64,000 nt of DNA from JACXTP01 sp963789555. GTDB lineage: Archaea; Thermoplasmatota; Thermoplasmata; Methanomassiliicoccales; UBA472. Under the pieces are notes generated by a model. It was not told the DNA's origin and made no database searches. It saw only the letters and a program-made list of their open reading frames with translations. Of the stretch, positions 52,641-62,484 are shown piece by piece (the stretch's first letter is position 1; every line of letters starts with the position of its first letter). Location of the stretch: positions 1 through 64,000 of the forward strand of contig CAWBKY010000007.1 in assembly GCA_963789555.1 (NCBI GenBank), in the 5' to 3' direction. A program made the translations under genes and the position numbers.

Positions 52641-52670
52641 TTATATAAAACCGAGGAGGCTAACGGTTTT
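52641..52670 (+). promoter_or_regulatory. thioredoxin promoter with inverted repeat
   Basis: A TTATATAAA box (52641-52649) overlaps a perfect 7-base inverted repeat AAAACCG-N10-CGGTTTT (52647-52670). Transcription should begin near 52672. The repeat thus covers the space between TATA box and start site, ahead of the thioredoxin ATG at 52703. A redox-sensitive repressor would fit, but none is identified. Confidence 0.45.
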
Positions 52671-52702
52671 GATATTGCAACGCACAACCGATTGGTGAGC
52701 CG

Positions 52703-53113
52703 ATGGGTGAGGATGAAGAGCTGGCTTTGATACGTAGGAAGAAGCTCGAGGCGTTGAGCGTAGAGACTCAAAAAAAGGATGTGAGCAAATTGGCAGGAAG
52801 CGTTCAGGAGATCACGGACAAGACCTTTGACCAGTTCGTAAAACAGAACATGTTGGTGGTAATCGACTGCTGGGCCCCCTGGTGTGGCCCTTGCCGTGCC
52901 GTGGCCCCGAAGATCGAGGAGCTCGCCAAGGAGATGGCGGGAAAGGTTGCCTTCGGCAAGTTGAACACCGATGAGAATGAGGGCGTTCCCATGCGCTTCA
53001 ACATTTCCGCCATCCCCACGTTGCTGGTCTTCAAGAACGGGGAGTTCGTGGACCGCGTCGTCGGTGCTGGGACCAAAGAGTTCATGAAGACCAAGTTCGA
53101 GAAGCACCTCTGA
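52703..53113 (+). CDS. trxA: thioredoxin
   Basis: Cytoplasmic disulfide reductase of 136 residues. The active site is Cys61-Gly-Pro-Cys64 (CWAPWCGPCRAVAP), with cis-Pro in AIPTLLVFKNGE. It has a 35-residue charged N-terminal extension (EDEELALIRRKKLEALSVETQ) that is longer than in typical thioredoxins. The thioredoxin reductase gene follows 100 bases downstream on the same strand, so the two form the thioredoxin system. The promoter has a 7-base inverted repeat. Confidence 0.94.
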   Translation: MGEDEELALIRRKKLEALSVETQKKDVSKLAGSVQEITDKTFDQFVKQNMLVVIDCWAPWCGPCRAVAPKIEELAKEMAGKVAFGKLNTDENEGVPMRFNISAIPTLLVFKNGEFVDRVVGAGTKEFMKTKFEKHL

Positions 53114-53213
53114 CCCGAGGTGGGGCGCACCAGCGCCTTTTTTATCCTTTCGTACTCGTTTTACATCATCAGGCCAAACAATATCTAGGCGGAACGGGAT
53201 TGATTACCTGATC

Positions 53214-54111
53214 ATGCCTATGGAGACGGAAGTCATCATAATTGGGAGCGGGGCAGCGGGCGTCCAGGCGGCCATCCATGCCGCCAGGAAGAAGGTCGGT
53301 GTCGTGGTAATCGGACGACCAGAGGGCTCGGCCCTGATGAAGGCCCACATCGAGAACTATTTTGGGCTCGGAAAGGTGTCGGGGGCGGACATCCTCCGGA
53401 CCAGCATCGAGAGCGCGAAGACCTTCGGGGCGGTCTTCCTCAACGAGGAGGTCATTGGCACTGGAGAAGGAGGACCAGAACTTCCTCGCCCGAACGGACG
53501 CCATGAAGGAGGTTCGTGGAAAGGCGGTCATACTGGCCATGGGCATAACGCGTAACAAGCTCAACGTGGAAGGGGAGAAGGAGTACCACGGACTGGGCGT
53601 ATCCTATTGTGCCAACTGCGATGCTGGTTTCTTCAAGAAGAAGCCTGTGGTGGTGGTCGGCGATGGGAGCGCGGCGGCGGTGTCGGCCCTTTGCTCAAAG
53701 ATTATGCAAGCAAGGTATATTGGGTGATGGAACGTAACAAAGCCAGCCCCGAGCTCATGGACAAGGTGAAGGCCATCCCGATCGAGGTGGTGGAAGGGGC
53801 GAGGCCTAAGAGGATCATTGGGGAGAAGACGGTCAAAGCGGTGGAGCTCACCGATGGCAGGGTCCTCGAGGCAGATGGTGTCTTCATCGAGATGGGCGCG
53901 AAGGGCGCGGCCGAGCTCGCCATGGACCTCGGCATCCTGCCCGATGATTCAGGCAACATTCCAGTGGACAAGGATGTTCCGGACCGAGGCGGAGGGCGTA
54001 TTCGCCTGCGGGGACATCACCGGGCTGCCGTGGCAGCTCGCCAAGGCGGTGGGCGAAGGATGCGTGGCCGGGCTCTCAGCCGCCAGTTACGTTCGCAGGG
54101 AAAAGGAGTAG
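53214..54111 (+). pseudogene. trxB: frameshifted thioredoxin reductase
   Basis: FAD-dependent thioredoxin reductase. Seen across three breaks: the FAD loop GSGAAGVQAAIHAARK, the central KAVILAMGITRNKLNVEGE, the redox pair Cys-Ala-Asn-Cys (SYCANCDAGF), the nucleotide-binding VVVVGDGSAAAVSAL, and the end EGVFACGDITGLPWQLAKAVGEG. Breaks lie near 53454 (one extra base), 53690 (one base missing) and 53965 (one extra base). About 299 residues if joined. All functional motifs survive, so sequence error is more likely than loss. It follows trxA and precedes an HTH gene by seven bases. Confidence 0.88.
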
Positions 54112-54117
54112 AGCATC

Positions 54118-54639
54118 ATGACGTTCGTGGATGAGCTGGTTTCAGGCATATTGAGGAGCGAGGAAGGCTTCGCGGAGGCGCTGAGGAAGATCCTGGACGA
54201 CGACCTCAAGATATCGGTCCCGGAGTTCTGCCAGAAGACGGATCTGTCCCAGAGCACGGTCTATAAGATCCTTCAAGACCAGAGGGAGCCGAACCTGAGG
54301 ACCGTGAGGGCGGTCATAAAGGCGGTCAGGAAGATGGACACCTACCCCGGAGGGGAGTTCATCGCCATAATCGCCGCCAAACCGGTCCTGGTCAAGATGG
54401 AGGAGCGCTTGCTCCAGGTCGGTACGAAGGTGGTCCGCGTCAAGGAGTACCCCGCCTCGACCATGGAGGAGGCGATCATCGCGGCGGTGAAGGCGGAGCG
54501 AGATGGGGCGTTGGCCATCGTCTGCGCTCCGATAATTGCCCCGACCATCGAGAAGATCTTGAGGATCCCGGTCCAAGTGGTCATACCCAAGGACAGCGTG
54601 ACCCGGGCCATCGACCTGGCCGCCCAAAAGGTGCTCTAG
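54118..54639 (+). CDS. HTH regulator with a PrpR-N-like C-terminal domain
   Basis: A 173-residue protein. An XRE-type HTH is at about 28-70 (SVPEFCQKTDLSQSTVYKILQDQREPNLRTVRAVIKAV). A C-terminal alpha/beta domain follows (about 80-173: FIAIIAAKPVLVKM, ALAIVCAPIIAPTIEKILRIPVQVVIPK) that recalls sensory domains of the PrpR-N type. It starts seven bases after the trxB stop, so redox-linked regulation is possible. Its stop overlaps the convergent ABC ATPase by four bases. Confidence 0.75.
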   Translation: MTFVDELVSGILRSEEGFAEALRKILDDDLKISVPEFCQKTDLSQSTVYKILQDQREPNLRTVRAVIKAVRKMDTYPGGEFIAIIAAKPVLVKMEERLLQVGTKVVRVKEYPASTMEEAIIAAVKAERDGALAIVCAPIIAPTIEKILRIPVQVVIPKDSVTRAIDLAAQKVL

Positions 54640-55408
54640 ACGAGCTTCGGGGCCTGGGCGGACTCTTCCTCGAGCTCTGCCAGAATCCGCTTGCGCAGGG
54701 CGAGGAATTCGGGGTTGGCACGGTCCCTTGGCCTCTGCTGCTCTATCGTTAAATATCTCCTTGATCTGGCTTGGGCGGGCGGTAAGACCACCACCCGGTC
54801 AGCTAAGGTAGACGGCCTCATCGACGGAGTGGGTCACGAACACTACGGTCTTCTTGGTCTCGCTCCAGATGCGGAGCAGCTCCTTCTGCATCTGGTTCCT
54901 GGTCTGGGCGTCCAACGCCCCGAATGGTTCGTCCATAAGCAGGATGGATGGGTTGTTCGCCAAGGCCCTGGCGATACCGACCCGCTGTTTCATTCCCCCC
55001 GAGAGCTCATATGGATGGGATTTCTCAAAGCCATTCAGTCCTACCAGGTCGATGTACTTGTTGGAGATCGACCTGCTTCTCCTTGGCAGGCATGTTCTTG
55101 AGTTCCAATCCGAATTCGATGTTCTTCCTCACCGTCCGCCAAGGGAACAACGCGAAATCTTGAAACACCATCCCTCGGTCAGAACCAGGCTTCTCGATCT
55201 TTTTCCCATTCAATTTGATGACGCCTGAGGTGGGCATGTCCAAACCGGCAATCATCCTGAGGATGGTGGTCTTTCCACAACCGGAGGGCCCGAGTATACA
55301 TACGAACTCACCCTCTTCCACCTCGAGGTCCAGATAGCTCAGTGCTACTAACGGCGAACCCTCCTCCCTTTGGAACTCTTTGACCAGGGCCTTGATCTCT
55401 AGGATCAT
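54636..55408 (-). pseudogene. frameshifted TauB/SsuB-like ABC ATPase
   Basis: ATP-binding subunit of a nitrate/sulfonate/taurine-type importer. Segments: Walker A GPSGCGKTT with the GMVFQDFALFPW Q loop (55408-55065); then KYIDLVGLNGFEKSHPYELSGGMKQRVGIARALANN and Walker B ILLMDEPFGALD; and after 54805 the end ADRVVVLPPAQARSRRYLTIE. Both breaks, near 55065 and 54805, are one extra base. About 256 residues if joined. It overlaps the permease gene as ATGA and its substrate is shared with that importer. Confidence 0.85.
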
Positions 55409-56223
55409 TTCCTAGCCCCCATCTTCTTTGCAGTAAATCGTTCAATATACCCTGCGACCTCGACAGATAATAGCCCGAGTATGGCAATCACAACCATGCC
55501 AGCGAACATGTAGTCATATCGTCCAATGTTCGCTTGGTTCAAGATGTAGAGACCTACACCGCCGCCTTTGGCGCCGATCATCTCTGCTGCCACGATACAC
55601 ATCCAACCTATGCCGACACCGATTCGGATGCCGGTCATCATGAATGGGACGGAATAGGGAAAGACCACTTTAGCGAAAATATCGCTTCGAGAGGACCCTA
55701 AGGTACGGGCGGCATCGATCAGAGGCGGTTCAACGCTCTTGACCCCGAAAATGACATTGGAAAGAACCGGGAAGAAAACCCCCATGAAAATGGCCATTAT
55801 TGGTCCCCAGACGATTCCAAGGACCACAAAGAAGAACGGGACCCAGGCGATTGGGGGTATCGGACGGAATATCTCCACAATTGGGTTTCCAAGGTATCCT
55901 GCGTACTTGGAGTACCCGAGCACCAATCCCAATGGTACGGCGATCGCCAAGGCGAAGATGAACCCAGTCAGGAAACGATATAGGCTAGCCTCGATATTTT
56001 GCCACATATCCACCCCCGTGGTGGGATCGGGCTCCTGGAACGAATTGATCAAAGCTTCCCAGACCGAGAGTGGCGAAGGTAGATAAGGCGTATCCAACCA
56101 AAGGGATGCGATATGCCAAAGGAATATGAATGCAACAATGGCAATTATGGCGAAGACAATCTTGATCGAATCGTTCTTTATCCAGGACTTTATGTTTCTT
56201 TTAACCTGGTCAACGATCTTCAT
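55405..56223 (-). CDS. TauC/SsuC-like ABC permease
   Basis: Inner-membrane permease of 272 residues with about six helices (IVFAIIAIVAFIFLWHIASLW; FLTGFIFALAIAVPLGLVLGYS). The binding-protein-dependent transport signature is at EPPLIDAARTLGSSRSDIFAKVVFPYSVPFMMTGIR. It matches the nitrate/sulfonate/taurine class, but the ligand cannot be fixed. Start ATG at 56223 (a second ATG is two codons upstream). It overlaps the ATPase gene by four bases and is downstream of the binding protein. Confidence 0.9.
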   Translation of the reverse strand: MKIVDQVKRNIKSWIKNDSIKIVFAIIAIVAFIFLWHIASLWLDTPYLPSPLSVWEALINSFQEPDPTTGVDMWQNIEASLYRFLTGFIFALAIAVPLGLVLGYSKYAGYLGNPIVEIFRPIPPIAWVPFFFVVLGIVWGPIMAIFMGVFFPVLSNVIFGVKSVEPPLIDAARTLGSSRSDIFAKVVFPYSVPFMMTGIRIGVGIGWMCIVAAEMIGAKGGGVGLYILNQANIGRYDYMFAGMVVIAILGLLSVEVAGYIERFTAKKMGARK

Positions 56224-56348
56224 GGCCACACCTCCATTATCAGGGATTCAATAATAATATTTTGTCTATGTGATCGATTTCATTTTAGGTTCACTTCATT
56301 TGTCGAAATAATGGAAATAGGAGGGGGCATGAAGCCCCAAAGTGTTTA

Positions 56349-57442
56349 TTACTTCACTCCTGCGCCTTTATCAAGATATTGGTCGTCCACGAATGCCGCG
56401 ATGAAGGTGGTCACATTAGTGTATCCGGCAGCGGCCAGCTTATCATCAGAGATCAACCCTAGATCAATATACGACTGGGTGAAATCTTCCAGATAGTCAT
56501 TGAAATTTCCACCCATGTCATAAGACAGCTTCATGTGCTCTAACGAACTTAGGACCACAGACTCATTTCGGTTGCTGAACTGCATGGCCAGCTCTAAAAT
56601 TCGGTCGTACTCTTCCCCGCTGCCTTGCGCCACCGAATCAGCTATCAGCTTGTTCGCTGCGATATGGGCCTTCAGGAACTGTGTAACAGTTTGGGGGTTG
56701 GCCTCGGCGAATGCCTTCCTTACAGCAACGACACAACACGGGTGGTCCGGCCATATCTCGCTGGACCAATCTAGCAGGACTGCGGTCCCATCTAACAGGG
56801 AATCGGATCCGTAGGGTTCCCAACCGATTGCCGCTTGCACCGTATCGGTCTGCAGGGCGGCCTTCATGTCCTTAGGGGCTATCTGAGTCCAGAACACTAC
56901 ATTTTCGCCTCCTGGGTTGCCCGATTGAACGGCCACAAGCCCATTCTCCTCCAAAACCTCTAAGGAACAAGAGGTGCTGGATCGAAGATACTCCTGGGGT
57001 AGCGACAGTCTTGCCCACAAGATCGGTGATATTATCAATGCCAGGTTTCACCACTATCGAGGAACCTTCACTGTTCACCTTTGAAATCACGATAATATCC
57101 GTACCAACATTCAGCCTCTTTAGTATCGCTGGCGGGGCTCCTAAGAAACCAATGTCTATCTCACCAGCAGCGAAACCGTCCATCACGAAACCCCCGTTGG
57201 CATAGGGGCTTGGAGAGGATATGTTCAGACCATATTGCTTGTAGAGGTTCTCCCCTCCCAGAGACATTGTCATCCATGGCCACCACTCTTGCCAATTGGT
57301 GCAAATCCCCGGCAAGGTAACCAACCCTAACATCGTATGTTTTCTCCTCCCCTCCGTCGTCCTGGGTCAGGAGCATGTAGGCCCCACCAGAAGCGATCAG
57401 AAGGACAGCCACAATGATAACGATCAGAACATTCCTGTTCAT
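56349..57442 (-). pseudogene. frameshifted ABC substrate-binding protein (NMT1/SsuA-like)
   Basis: Extracellular binding protein with an N-terminal membrane anchor (MNRNVLIVIIVAVLLIASGGAYMLL). Mature segments: VRVGYLAGDLHQLARVVAMDD; SLGGENLYKQYGLNI and AAGEIDIGFLGAPPAILKRL; LVGKTVATPGVSSIQHLLF; then, after a break, LEVLEENGLVAVQ and AAIGWEPYGSDSLLDG. These are the blocks of NMT1/SsuA-type periplasmic proteins. Both breaks, near 57270 and 56975, are one extra base. No lipobox Cys is seen. About 363 residues if joined. First gene of the importer operon. Confidence 0.82.
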
Positions 57443-57668
57443 TTGTACACCTTAACTTTTGAGTCAATTATCCAATATTAAATATTTACTCCTAATGGGG
57501 TTTAAATAATCCTATTTGTACAATTAAAGGCGTTAATATTACATTAAGATATTATTATAAATTTATTTTATTTAAAATTGGATGATGTAGTCCTCTCATT
57601 AAACCAGATAATAATATTGATTTTATCTTAATTATTTAATAATGAATTATCTATCATGGAATGATATA

Positions 57669-58114
57669 ATGTTCGAACTGAGCGTCATCAGCAACACGCC
57701 CCTCACCCCCCTGAAGGACATGGACGAGGTGGCACTGATATTCCTCCAGCAGGTCGGTTACCTGCCGAAGGGCTACGACCCGAAGACCAGCGCCCGTAAC
57801 GTCGAGGACTCCGTGCCCTACTGATGTTCACGGATTGCTTCCTGCGCAACATGAAGCGGGTCTGGCTGGTGGAGGAGATGAGCGTCAAGTTCGACACCAC
57901 CAAGCCCACCATCTACCGGCATCTCAACAAGCTCAAAGGCATGGACATACTGGAGGAGGTGGACGTCGACCGCGATGGCAAGCGCAAGAAAGGCTATCGC
58001 ATCCGTTACGGCGACCTGAAAAAGGCCTGGTCGTTCACCGAGGCCAACGTGGAGATGGCCATGCAATCGTACCGACAGACAATAGAGCATATGCAGAAAT
58101 TAGCGGAGGAATGA
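57669..58114 (+). pseudogene. frameshifted winged-helix regulator
   Basis: Reads as one regulator in two frames: FELSVISNTPLTPLKDMDEVALIFLQQVGYLPKGYDPKTSARNVEDSVPY up to about 57820, then MFTDCFLRNMKRVWLVEEMSVKFDTTKPTIYRHLNKLKGMDIL. One missing base near 57815-57822 would give VPYLMFTDCF. The second part is a winged HTH of the type found in many methanogens. If the frames are really separate, the downstream part (57824-58114) is a stand-alone 96-residue regulator. A 93-residue gene follows after four bases. Confidence 0.65.
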
Positions 58115-58118
58115 AAAC

Positions 58119-58400
58119 ATGGACCAACCGAACAAAGTCCCCAACAAACTGACCAAAGGCTCCCGTTATCGCGTCCTGAGCAAAGGGGAGAGCACCTCTG
58201 CCATACTGTCCGAGGGCGAGTTCCTCGGCTATGTCCAGTTCGGGCAGGACTCCGGGCTGCTCCTGGACCTCGACCCCAAGGAGGAGAGATTGCAGCTGCG
58301 CATCATTCCCATGGTCAACATATTGTACATCGATATCCTGGTGACCAAGGAAGAGGAGGAGGCAAAGAAGAAGGACGCCCCCCTCGTGTCCTATGGTTAA
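58119..58400 (+). CDS. hypothetical archaeal protein (93 aa)
   Basis: A 93-residue protein with a strand-rich core (SRYRVLSKGESTSAILSEGEFLGYVQF; LQLRIIPMVNILYIDILV) and a charged tail (TKEEEEAKKKDAP). It resembles small uncharacterised proteins found beside transcription regulators in methanogens, but I cannot name the family. It starts four bases after the winged-helix gene, on the same strand, so the pair is probably co-expressed. Confidence 0.6.
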   Translation: MDQPNKVPNKLTKGSRYRVLSKGESTSAILSEGEFLGYVQFGQDSGLLLDLDPKEERLQLRIIPMVNILYIDILVTKEEEEAKKKDAPLVSYG

Positions 58401-58451
58401 GCCTATAATGGGGCCCACACTACCCGCATTGGTGCAAGGCGGTCCCTTCCA

Positions 58452-59993
58452 ATGAGCGAGGAGGAGTTCCACAGGCGTCTGATCCAGGCCATCCTTTCCG
58501 GGGAGATAGAGGACAAGGCCGCCCTGCAGAAGGCCAAGGTCCAACTGGCTCGGGAGCTTCATCTGTCCCGACTACCGGCCAACTCCGAGGTGATAGAACG
58601 CCTGGACGAGGCGTCCTTCCGCAAGGTGGAGGACATCCTGAAACGCAAGCCCGTCCGCACCTTGAGCGGGGTGGCGGTGGTCGCGGTGATGACCTCGCCC
58701 GCACCCTGCCCCCATGGTCGCTGCATCTATTGCCCAGGCGGAGTGGACAATGGCTCCCCTCAATCCTACACCGGCAAAGAGCCAGCGGCTCGACGGGCAT
58801 CCTTCAATGAGTTCGACCCCTTTCGGCAGACCCGAGCCCGCATCGAACAGCTGGAGGCCATCGGTCATGATACCGACAAGATCGACCTCATCGTCATGGG
58901 CGGGACCTTCACCTCCCGGCCGGTGGATTACCAGCGGGGATTCGTCCAAGGCTGCTTCGACGCGATGAACGAGCGGCCCTCCGATGATCTGCAGCAAGCA
59001 CATCATCACAATGAATCGGCCCCCCATCGCTGCATCGGAATGACCGTGGAGACCAGACCGGACTCCTTCGACCAGGCCATGGCCGACCACGTGATGTCAC
59101 TGGGCACGACCCGGATGGAGTTCGGGGTGCAGATACTGGACGAGGACATCCTCAGAGCGGTGGGGAGGGGGCATGGGGTGGAGGAGGTGGTCCGGGCCAC
59201 CCAGGTGGCCAAGGGTCACGGGCTCAAGGTCTGCTACCATGTGATGCCCGGTCTGCCCGGTTCCTCCCCGGAGCTGGACCTGGAGCGCTTCGCCCTCATG
59301 TTCCAGGACGAACGCTTCATGCCAGACATGCTGAAGATATACCCGACCTTGGTGGTGAAGGGCACTCCGCTCTATGACATGTGGTGTCGGGGCGAGTACG
59401 AACCTTACAGCACGGAGAAGGCCGCTCACGTCGTGGCGGAGATGAAGCGCCTCGTCCCCCGATGGGCCCGGATACAGCGCATCCAGAGGGACATCCCCGT
59501 GCAATTGATAGAGGCGGGGGTGGACAAGAGCCACCTCCGTGAGCTGGCCAGGGACGAGCTTAGATCGAGGGGCATATCCTGCCAATGCATCCGATGCCGC
59601 GAGGTCGGGCTCAAAGGGATACGCCGCTTCGAGCGGGAGGAGGTCCAGTTCAGCGATGTCCAGTACCAGGCCTCCCAGGCGGTGGAACGGTTCTTGTCCT
59701 TCGACCTGCCCGGACCCGATGCACTGGTGGCCTACCTACGTCTCCGCCTTGGACCAGGCGACAGGGCTCAGGTGCGGGAGCTGAAGGTCTTCGGTCAGAT
59801 GGCCCGCATCGGTCAAGAGGGGAAGGACGCCCAGCACCGTGGCTTCGGACGGGGGCTCATGGCCCACGCCGAATCGCTGGCCAAGGACCAGGGCTATGCG
59901 GAGATGGCCGTGACCAGCGGCGTCGGGGTCCGATCCTACTATGCCACGCTCGGGTACTCGCGTCAAGGGCCCTATATGGTCAAGCGGCTCTAG
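58452..59993 (+). CDS. elp3: Elp3 tRNA uridine-34 modification enzyme
   Basis: Radical-SAM/acetyltransferase of 513 residues that starts the cm5U34 modification of tRNA. The SAM [4Fe-4S] ligands are Cys86, Cys91 and Cys94 (CPHGRCIYCPGG). GGTFTSRP and MEFGVQILDEDIL are further radical-SAM markers. The C-terminal GNAT domain is seen as QHRGFGRGLMAHAESLAKDQG. Archaeal Elp3 works without the rest of the eukaryotic Elongator complex. It is followed by three TPR-type genes that are successively coupled (first gap 78 bases). Confidence 0.95.
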   Translation: MSEEEFHRRLIQAILSGEIEDKAALQKAKVQLARELHLSRLPANSEVIERLDEASFRKVEDILKRKPVRTLSGVAVVAVMTSPAPCPHGRCIYCPGGVDNGSPQSYTGKEPAARRASFNEFDPFRQTRARIEQLEAIGHDTDKIDLIVMGGTFTSRPVDYQRGFVQGCFDAMNERPSDDLQQAHHHNESAPHRCIGMTVETRPDSFDQAMADHVMSLGTTRMEFGVQILDEDILRAVGRGHGVEEVVRATQVAKGHGLKVCYHVMPGLPGSSPELDLERFALMFQDERFMPDMLKIYPTLVVKGTPLYDMWCRGEYEPYSTEKAAHVVAEMKRLVPRWARIQRIQRDIPVQLIEAGVDKSHLRELARDELRSRGISCQCIRCREVGLKGIRRFEREEVQFSDVQYQASQAVERFLSFDLPGPDALVAYLRLRLGPGDRAQVRELKVFGQMARIGQEGKDAQHRGFGRGLMAHAESLAKDQGYAEMAVTSGVGVRSYYATLGYSRQGPYMVKRL

Positions 59994-60071
59994 GCCAGAG
60001 CGGCATGGATTTTTATTAGCTCATGACAAATGATATATGCCCAGACCGCCATTCCTGGCCAGGGATGGAAA

Positions 60072-60875
60072 ATGGGATGCCTGGTTTGCGGTTCCAGGAC
60101 CAGCGCTGGCTCGTATCTGTGCGGTCGTTGTTATAAGAGATCAGAGGACCCTTTGTTGCTGGCCCTGACCCGCATGGACCCCTGCGCCGACCGCCGCATC
60201 GCCAATCAGGACAGCATGATGCTCAGGCTAGGCCCCTCGTTCCTTAGCGAGGTCAAGACCAGCAAGGGACTGGAACCTGGCATGACCTTCGATCGGATGA
60301 TGGCCATACCGGAGCGCCCCCACCTCGCTTCATTCATAGATCTTTATCTCGACCACGCCGGCATGGGGCTGACGTTGACCGGGGAGGAGAGGTTGCCGCA
60401 TCGCGACCTCATCGTCCGCATGGTGAGGGAGACGAAGGACCTGGAGTTCGCCACCGAGACCTGGGCCAAAGCGTCCATACGCCTGGGGAACATCGTCTCC
60501 TTGGCCCTCCGCAAGGTGAACGGCCTGGAGGTGGAGGCCGAGGACGCGGCGCGTACCATTTCGGAGCTCCACACCATGGCCCAAAGGTTCTACGCCCAGG
60601 CGGTGCCCTTCCCGGAACTTGCCGTCGTGGCCAGGGGCAACGAGGCGCTGATGTTGCACTGGCAAGGGCGAAGCGAGGAGGCCATGGAGCGGCTGGAGGT
60701 GGAGCTGCTCGGGGCCCCGGACGACATCAAGGCGGAGATATTGCTGAAGATGTCACAGATCCACGTTGACCGAGGGGAAGGGGCCAAGGCCTTGGAGGCG
60801 TTGCGGTCCATCTCTCCAGAGAAGGCTGGGGCCAGGGCGGAACGGTTGAGGGAGCGGGCGGAGGGTCGACAATGA
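60072..60875 (+). CDS. zinc-ribbon and helical-repeat protein
   Basis: A 267-residue protein. A zinc ribbon at the N-terminus (CLVCGSRTSAGSYLCGRC; two CxxC pairs) is followed by a long helical part with TPR-like helices (MAQRFYAQAVPFPELAVVARGNEALMLHWQGRSEEAMERLEVEL; KAEILLKMSQIHVDRGEGAKALEAL). No enzyme motif. It may tether or scaffold other proteins. The ATG at 60072 is chosen over one 14 codons upstream. Its stop overlaps the next gene's start as ATGA, so translation is coupled. Confidence 0.7.
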   Translation: MGCLVCGSRTSAGSYLCGRCYKRSEDPLLLALTRMDPCADRRIANQDSMMLRLGPSFLSEVKTSKGLEPGMTFDRMMAIPERPHLASFIDLYLDHAGMGLTLTGEERLPHRDLIVRMVRETKDLEFATETWAKASIRLGNIVSLALRKVNGLEVEAEDAARTISELHTMAQRFYAQAVPFPELAVVARGNEALMLHWQGRSEEAMERLEVELLGAPDDIKAEILLKMSQIHVDRGEGAKALEALRSISPEKAGARAERLRERAEGRQ

Positions 60876-62484
60876 CCGACCTGAGCGGCATCCTCGACCA
60901 ACGGATGAACGATCGCATCGTCAGCGCGTTGAACGAATTGGACTTCGTGGAGTTCCAGACGTTGATGTCGAACCTTCTGGGCAAGATCGGTCTCACCCTA
61001 ACCGACCGCAAGACCGAAGGGGATGCGGTGCAGTTCCGTGGTGAGAGCGAGGAAGGGCGTTACCTCATACTCGCCTCCCGTCTCTTCGACCACGCCTCCC
61101 TGAGCAGCGTGAAGCGTTTACGCACGATGGCCAAGGCCGAGGGCCGCAACCCCGTGCTCATGATCACCAACGACCTCGAGCCTGAGGCGAAAAGGTTCGC
61201 CGATTCAGAAGGGGTCTCCTATGCCGACAAGCAAAAGCTGTTGCTGTTGTTGCGCAAATATGAGCTGGCCGACCCCATCGTGGAGAAATTGGACCAGCGC
61301 ATCCTCGAGTCGCAAGGAAGCCGAGGGCTCCCCTCGGCGGGACGCTTCGACAAGCACATGGACAAAGCGATCGAGCTTATGGACGCCGGTCATTACGACG
61401 AGGCGCTCTTCGACCTGGACCGTGCCTTGGAACTGAAGCCCAACCACGATGATGTGTGGCGCTTGCGTGCCTCCGCCCTTTACCATCTCGGTCACCTGGA
61501 TGAAGCGACGGAGTCCTGTCAAAAAGCCATTGAGCTGCGCCCCACCGACCACAATGCCTGGCTTATTGCTGGGGTTGATAAGAGGTCAAGCGGAGGACCT
61601 GGAGGGTGAGCTGCGGTCCTACGACAATGTGCTGCGCCTCGACCCCGGTAACCGCTCCGCCCTGCTCAACCGGGGCACCGCACTGTACCGCGCCAAAAAG
61701 CTGGACCAGGCCCTGAAGAGCTTCGACCAGCTGATCAAGGCCAACAACGAGGACGCCATGGCCTGGAACAACCGGGGCATCGTCCTCAAAACGATGGGCC
61801 GTAGGCGGGACGCCATGGACGCGTTCACCCGCGCCGCCGCCCTGGACCGCGATTACGCCAACCCGCTCATCAACCTCGGGATAATGCATACCGAGGACGC
61901 CCAGCCAGAGAAGGCCGCCCAGGACTGGAAGATGGTGCTGCAGCTGCAGCGGCGCCGCCCGGAGATATGGTTCAGCCTGGGAGAGGCCCTCTCGGCCATG
62001 GGCGAGTTGGATGATGCGAGGGTGGCCTACGAGAGCGCCTTGCAGTACGACCCCACCATGGAGGAGGCGAGGAAGCGCATCGAAGAGATCGACATCGTCC
62101 TCAACCCACCCCCGGAGGAGGCGCCGCCCGAGGCCGAGCCGATCATCGATGAAGCGCTCAGCGCCATTGGCGCCAACGGCCTTGGTGGCTGAAGCGATCG
62201 TATCGGAGCAAACATCGACCTCTCCACCCCCCACCGAAGCTTGCAAGGACGTCGCCGAGGAGCCTGCCCCTGTCGTCGAACAATGCCAGGCCGTGCCTCA
62301 AATTGAAGAGAAGGTCGAGGTCGTCGATGATGCCCCGGTCCCCCTGGAGAGGTCGTTGGTATGCGAGCCTGACATGTCCTTGGAGGTGCCCCCCGAGGAA
62401 CATCTGGAGATCGTTGCGGAACCGGAGCGGGCCATGGTCGAGATCGAGGAGGGGCCGGTCCAAGCCGATGCTCCAGGAACATGA
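60872..62484 (+). pseudogene. frameshifted TPR protein with a possible Mrr-like N-terminal domain
   Basis: The N-terminal part (about 1-140) resembles Mrr-like restriction-endonuclease folds: FVEFQTLMSNLLGKIG, DRKTEGDAVQFRGESEEGRYLILASR. The catalytic (D/E)xK lysine is not seen, so it may be inactive. At least eight TPR units follow, such as DEALFDLDRALELKPNHDDVWRLRASALYHLG. Breaks near 61565 and 62182 are each one extra base; joined the product is about 536 residues. The tail is rich in Pro, Glu and Val. The stop overlaps the next ATG (62481) as ATGA. Confidence 0.65.

Noticed and set aside
36994..62200. Programmed frameshifting in the broken genes
   Set aside because: The breaks lack a common slippery heptamer and vary in direction and place; error or decay explains them better.
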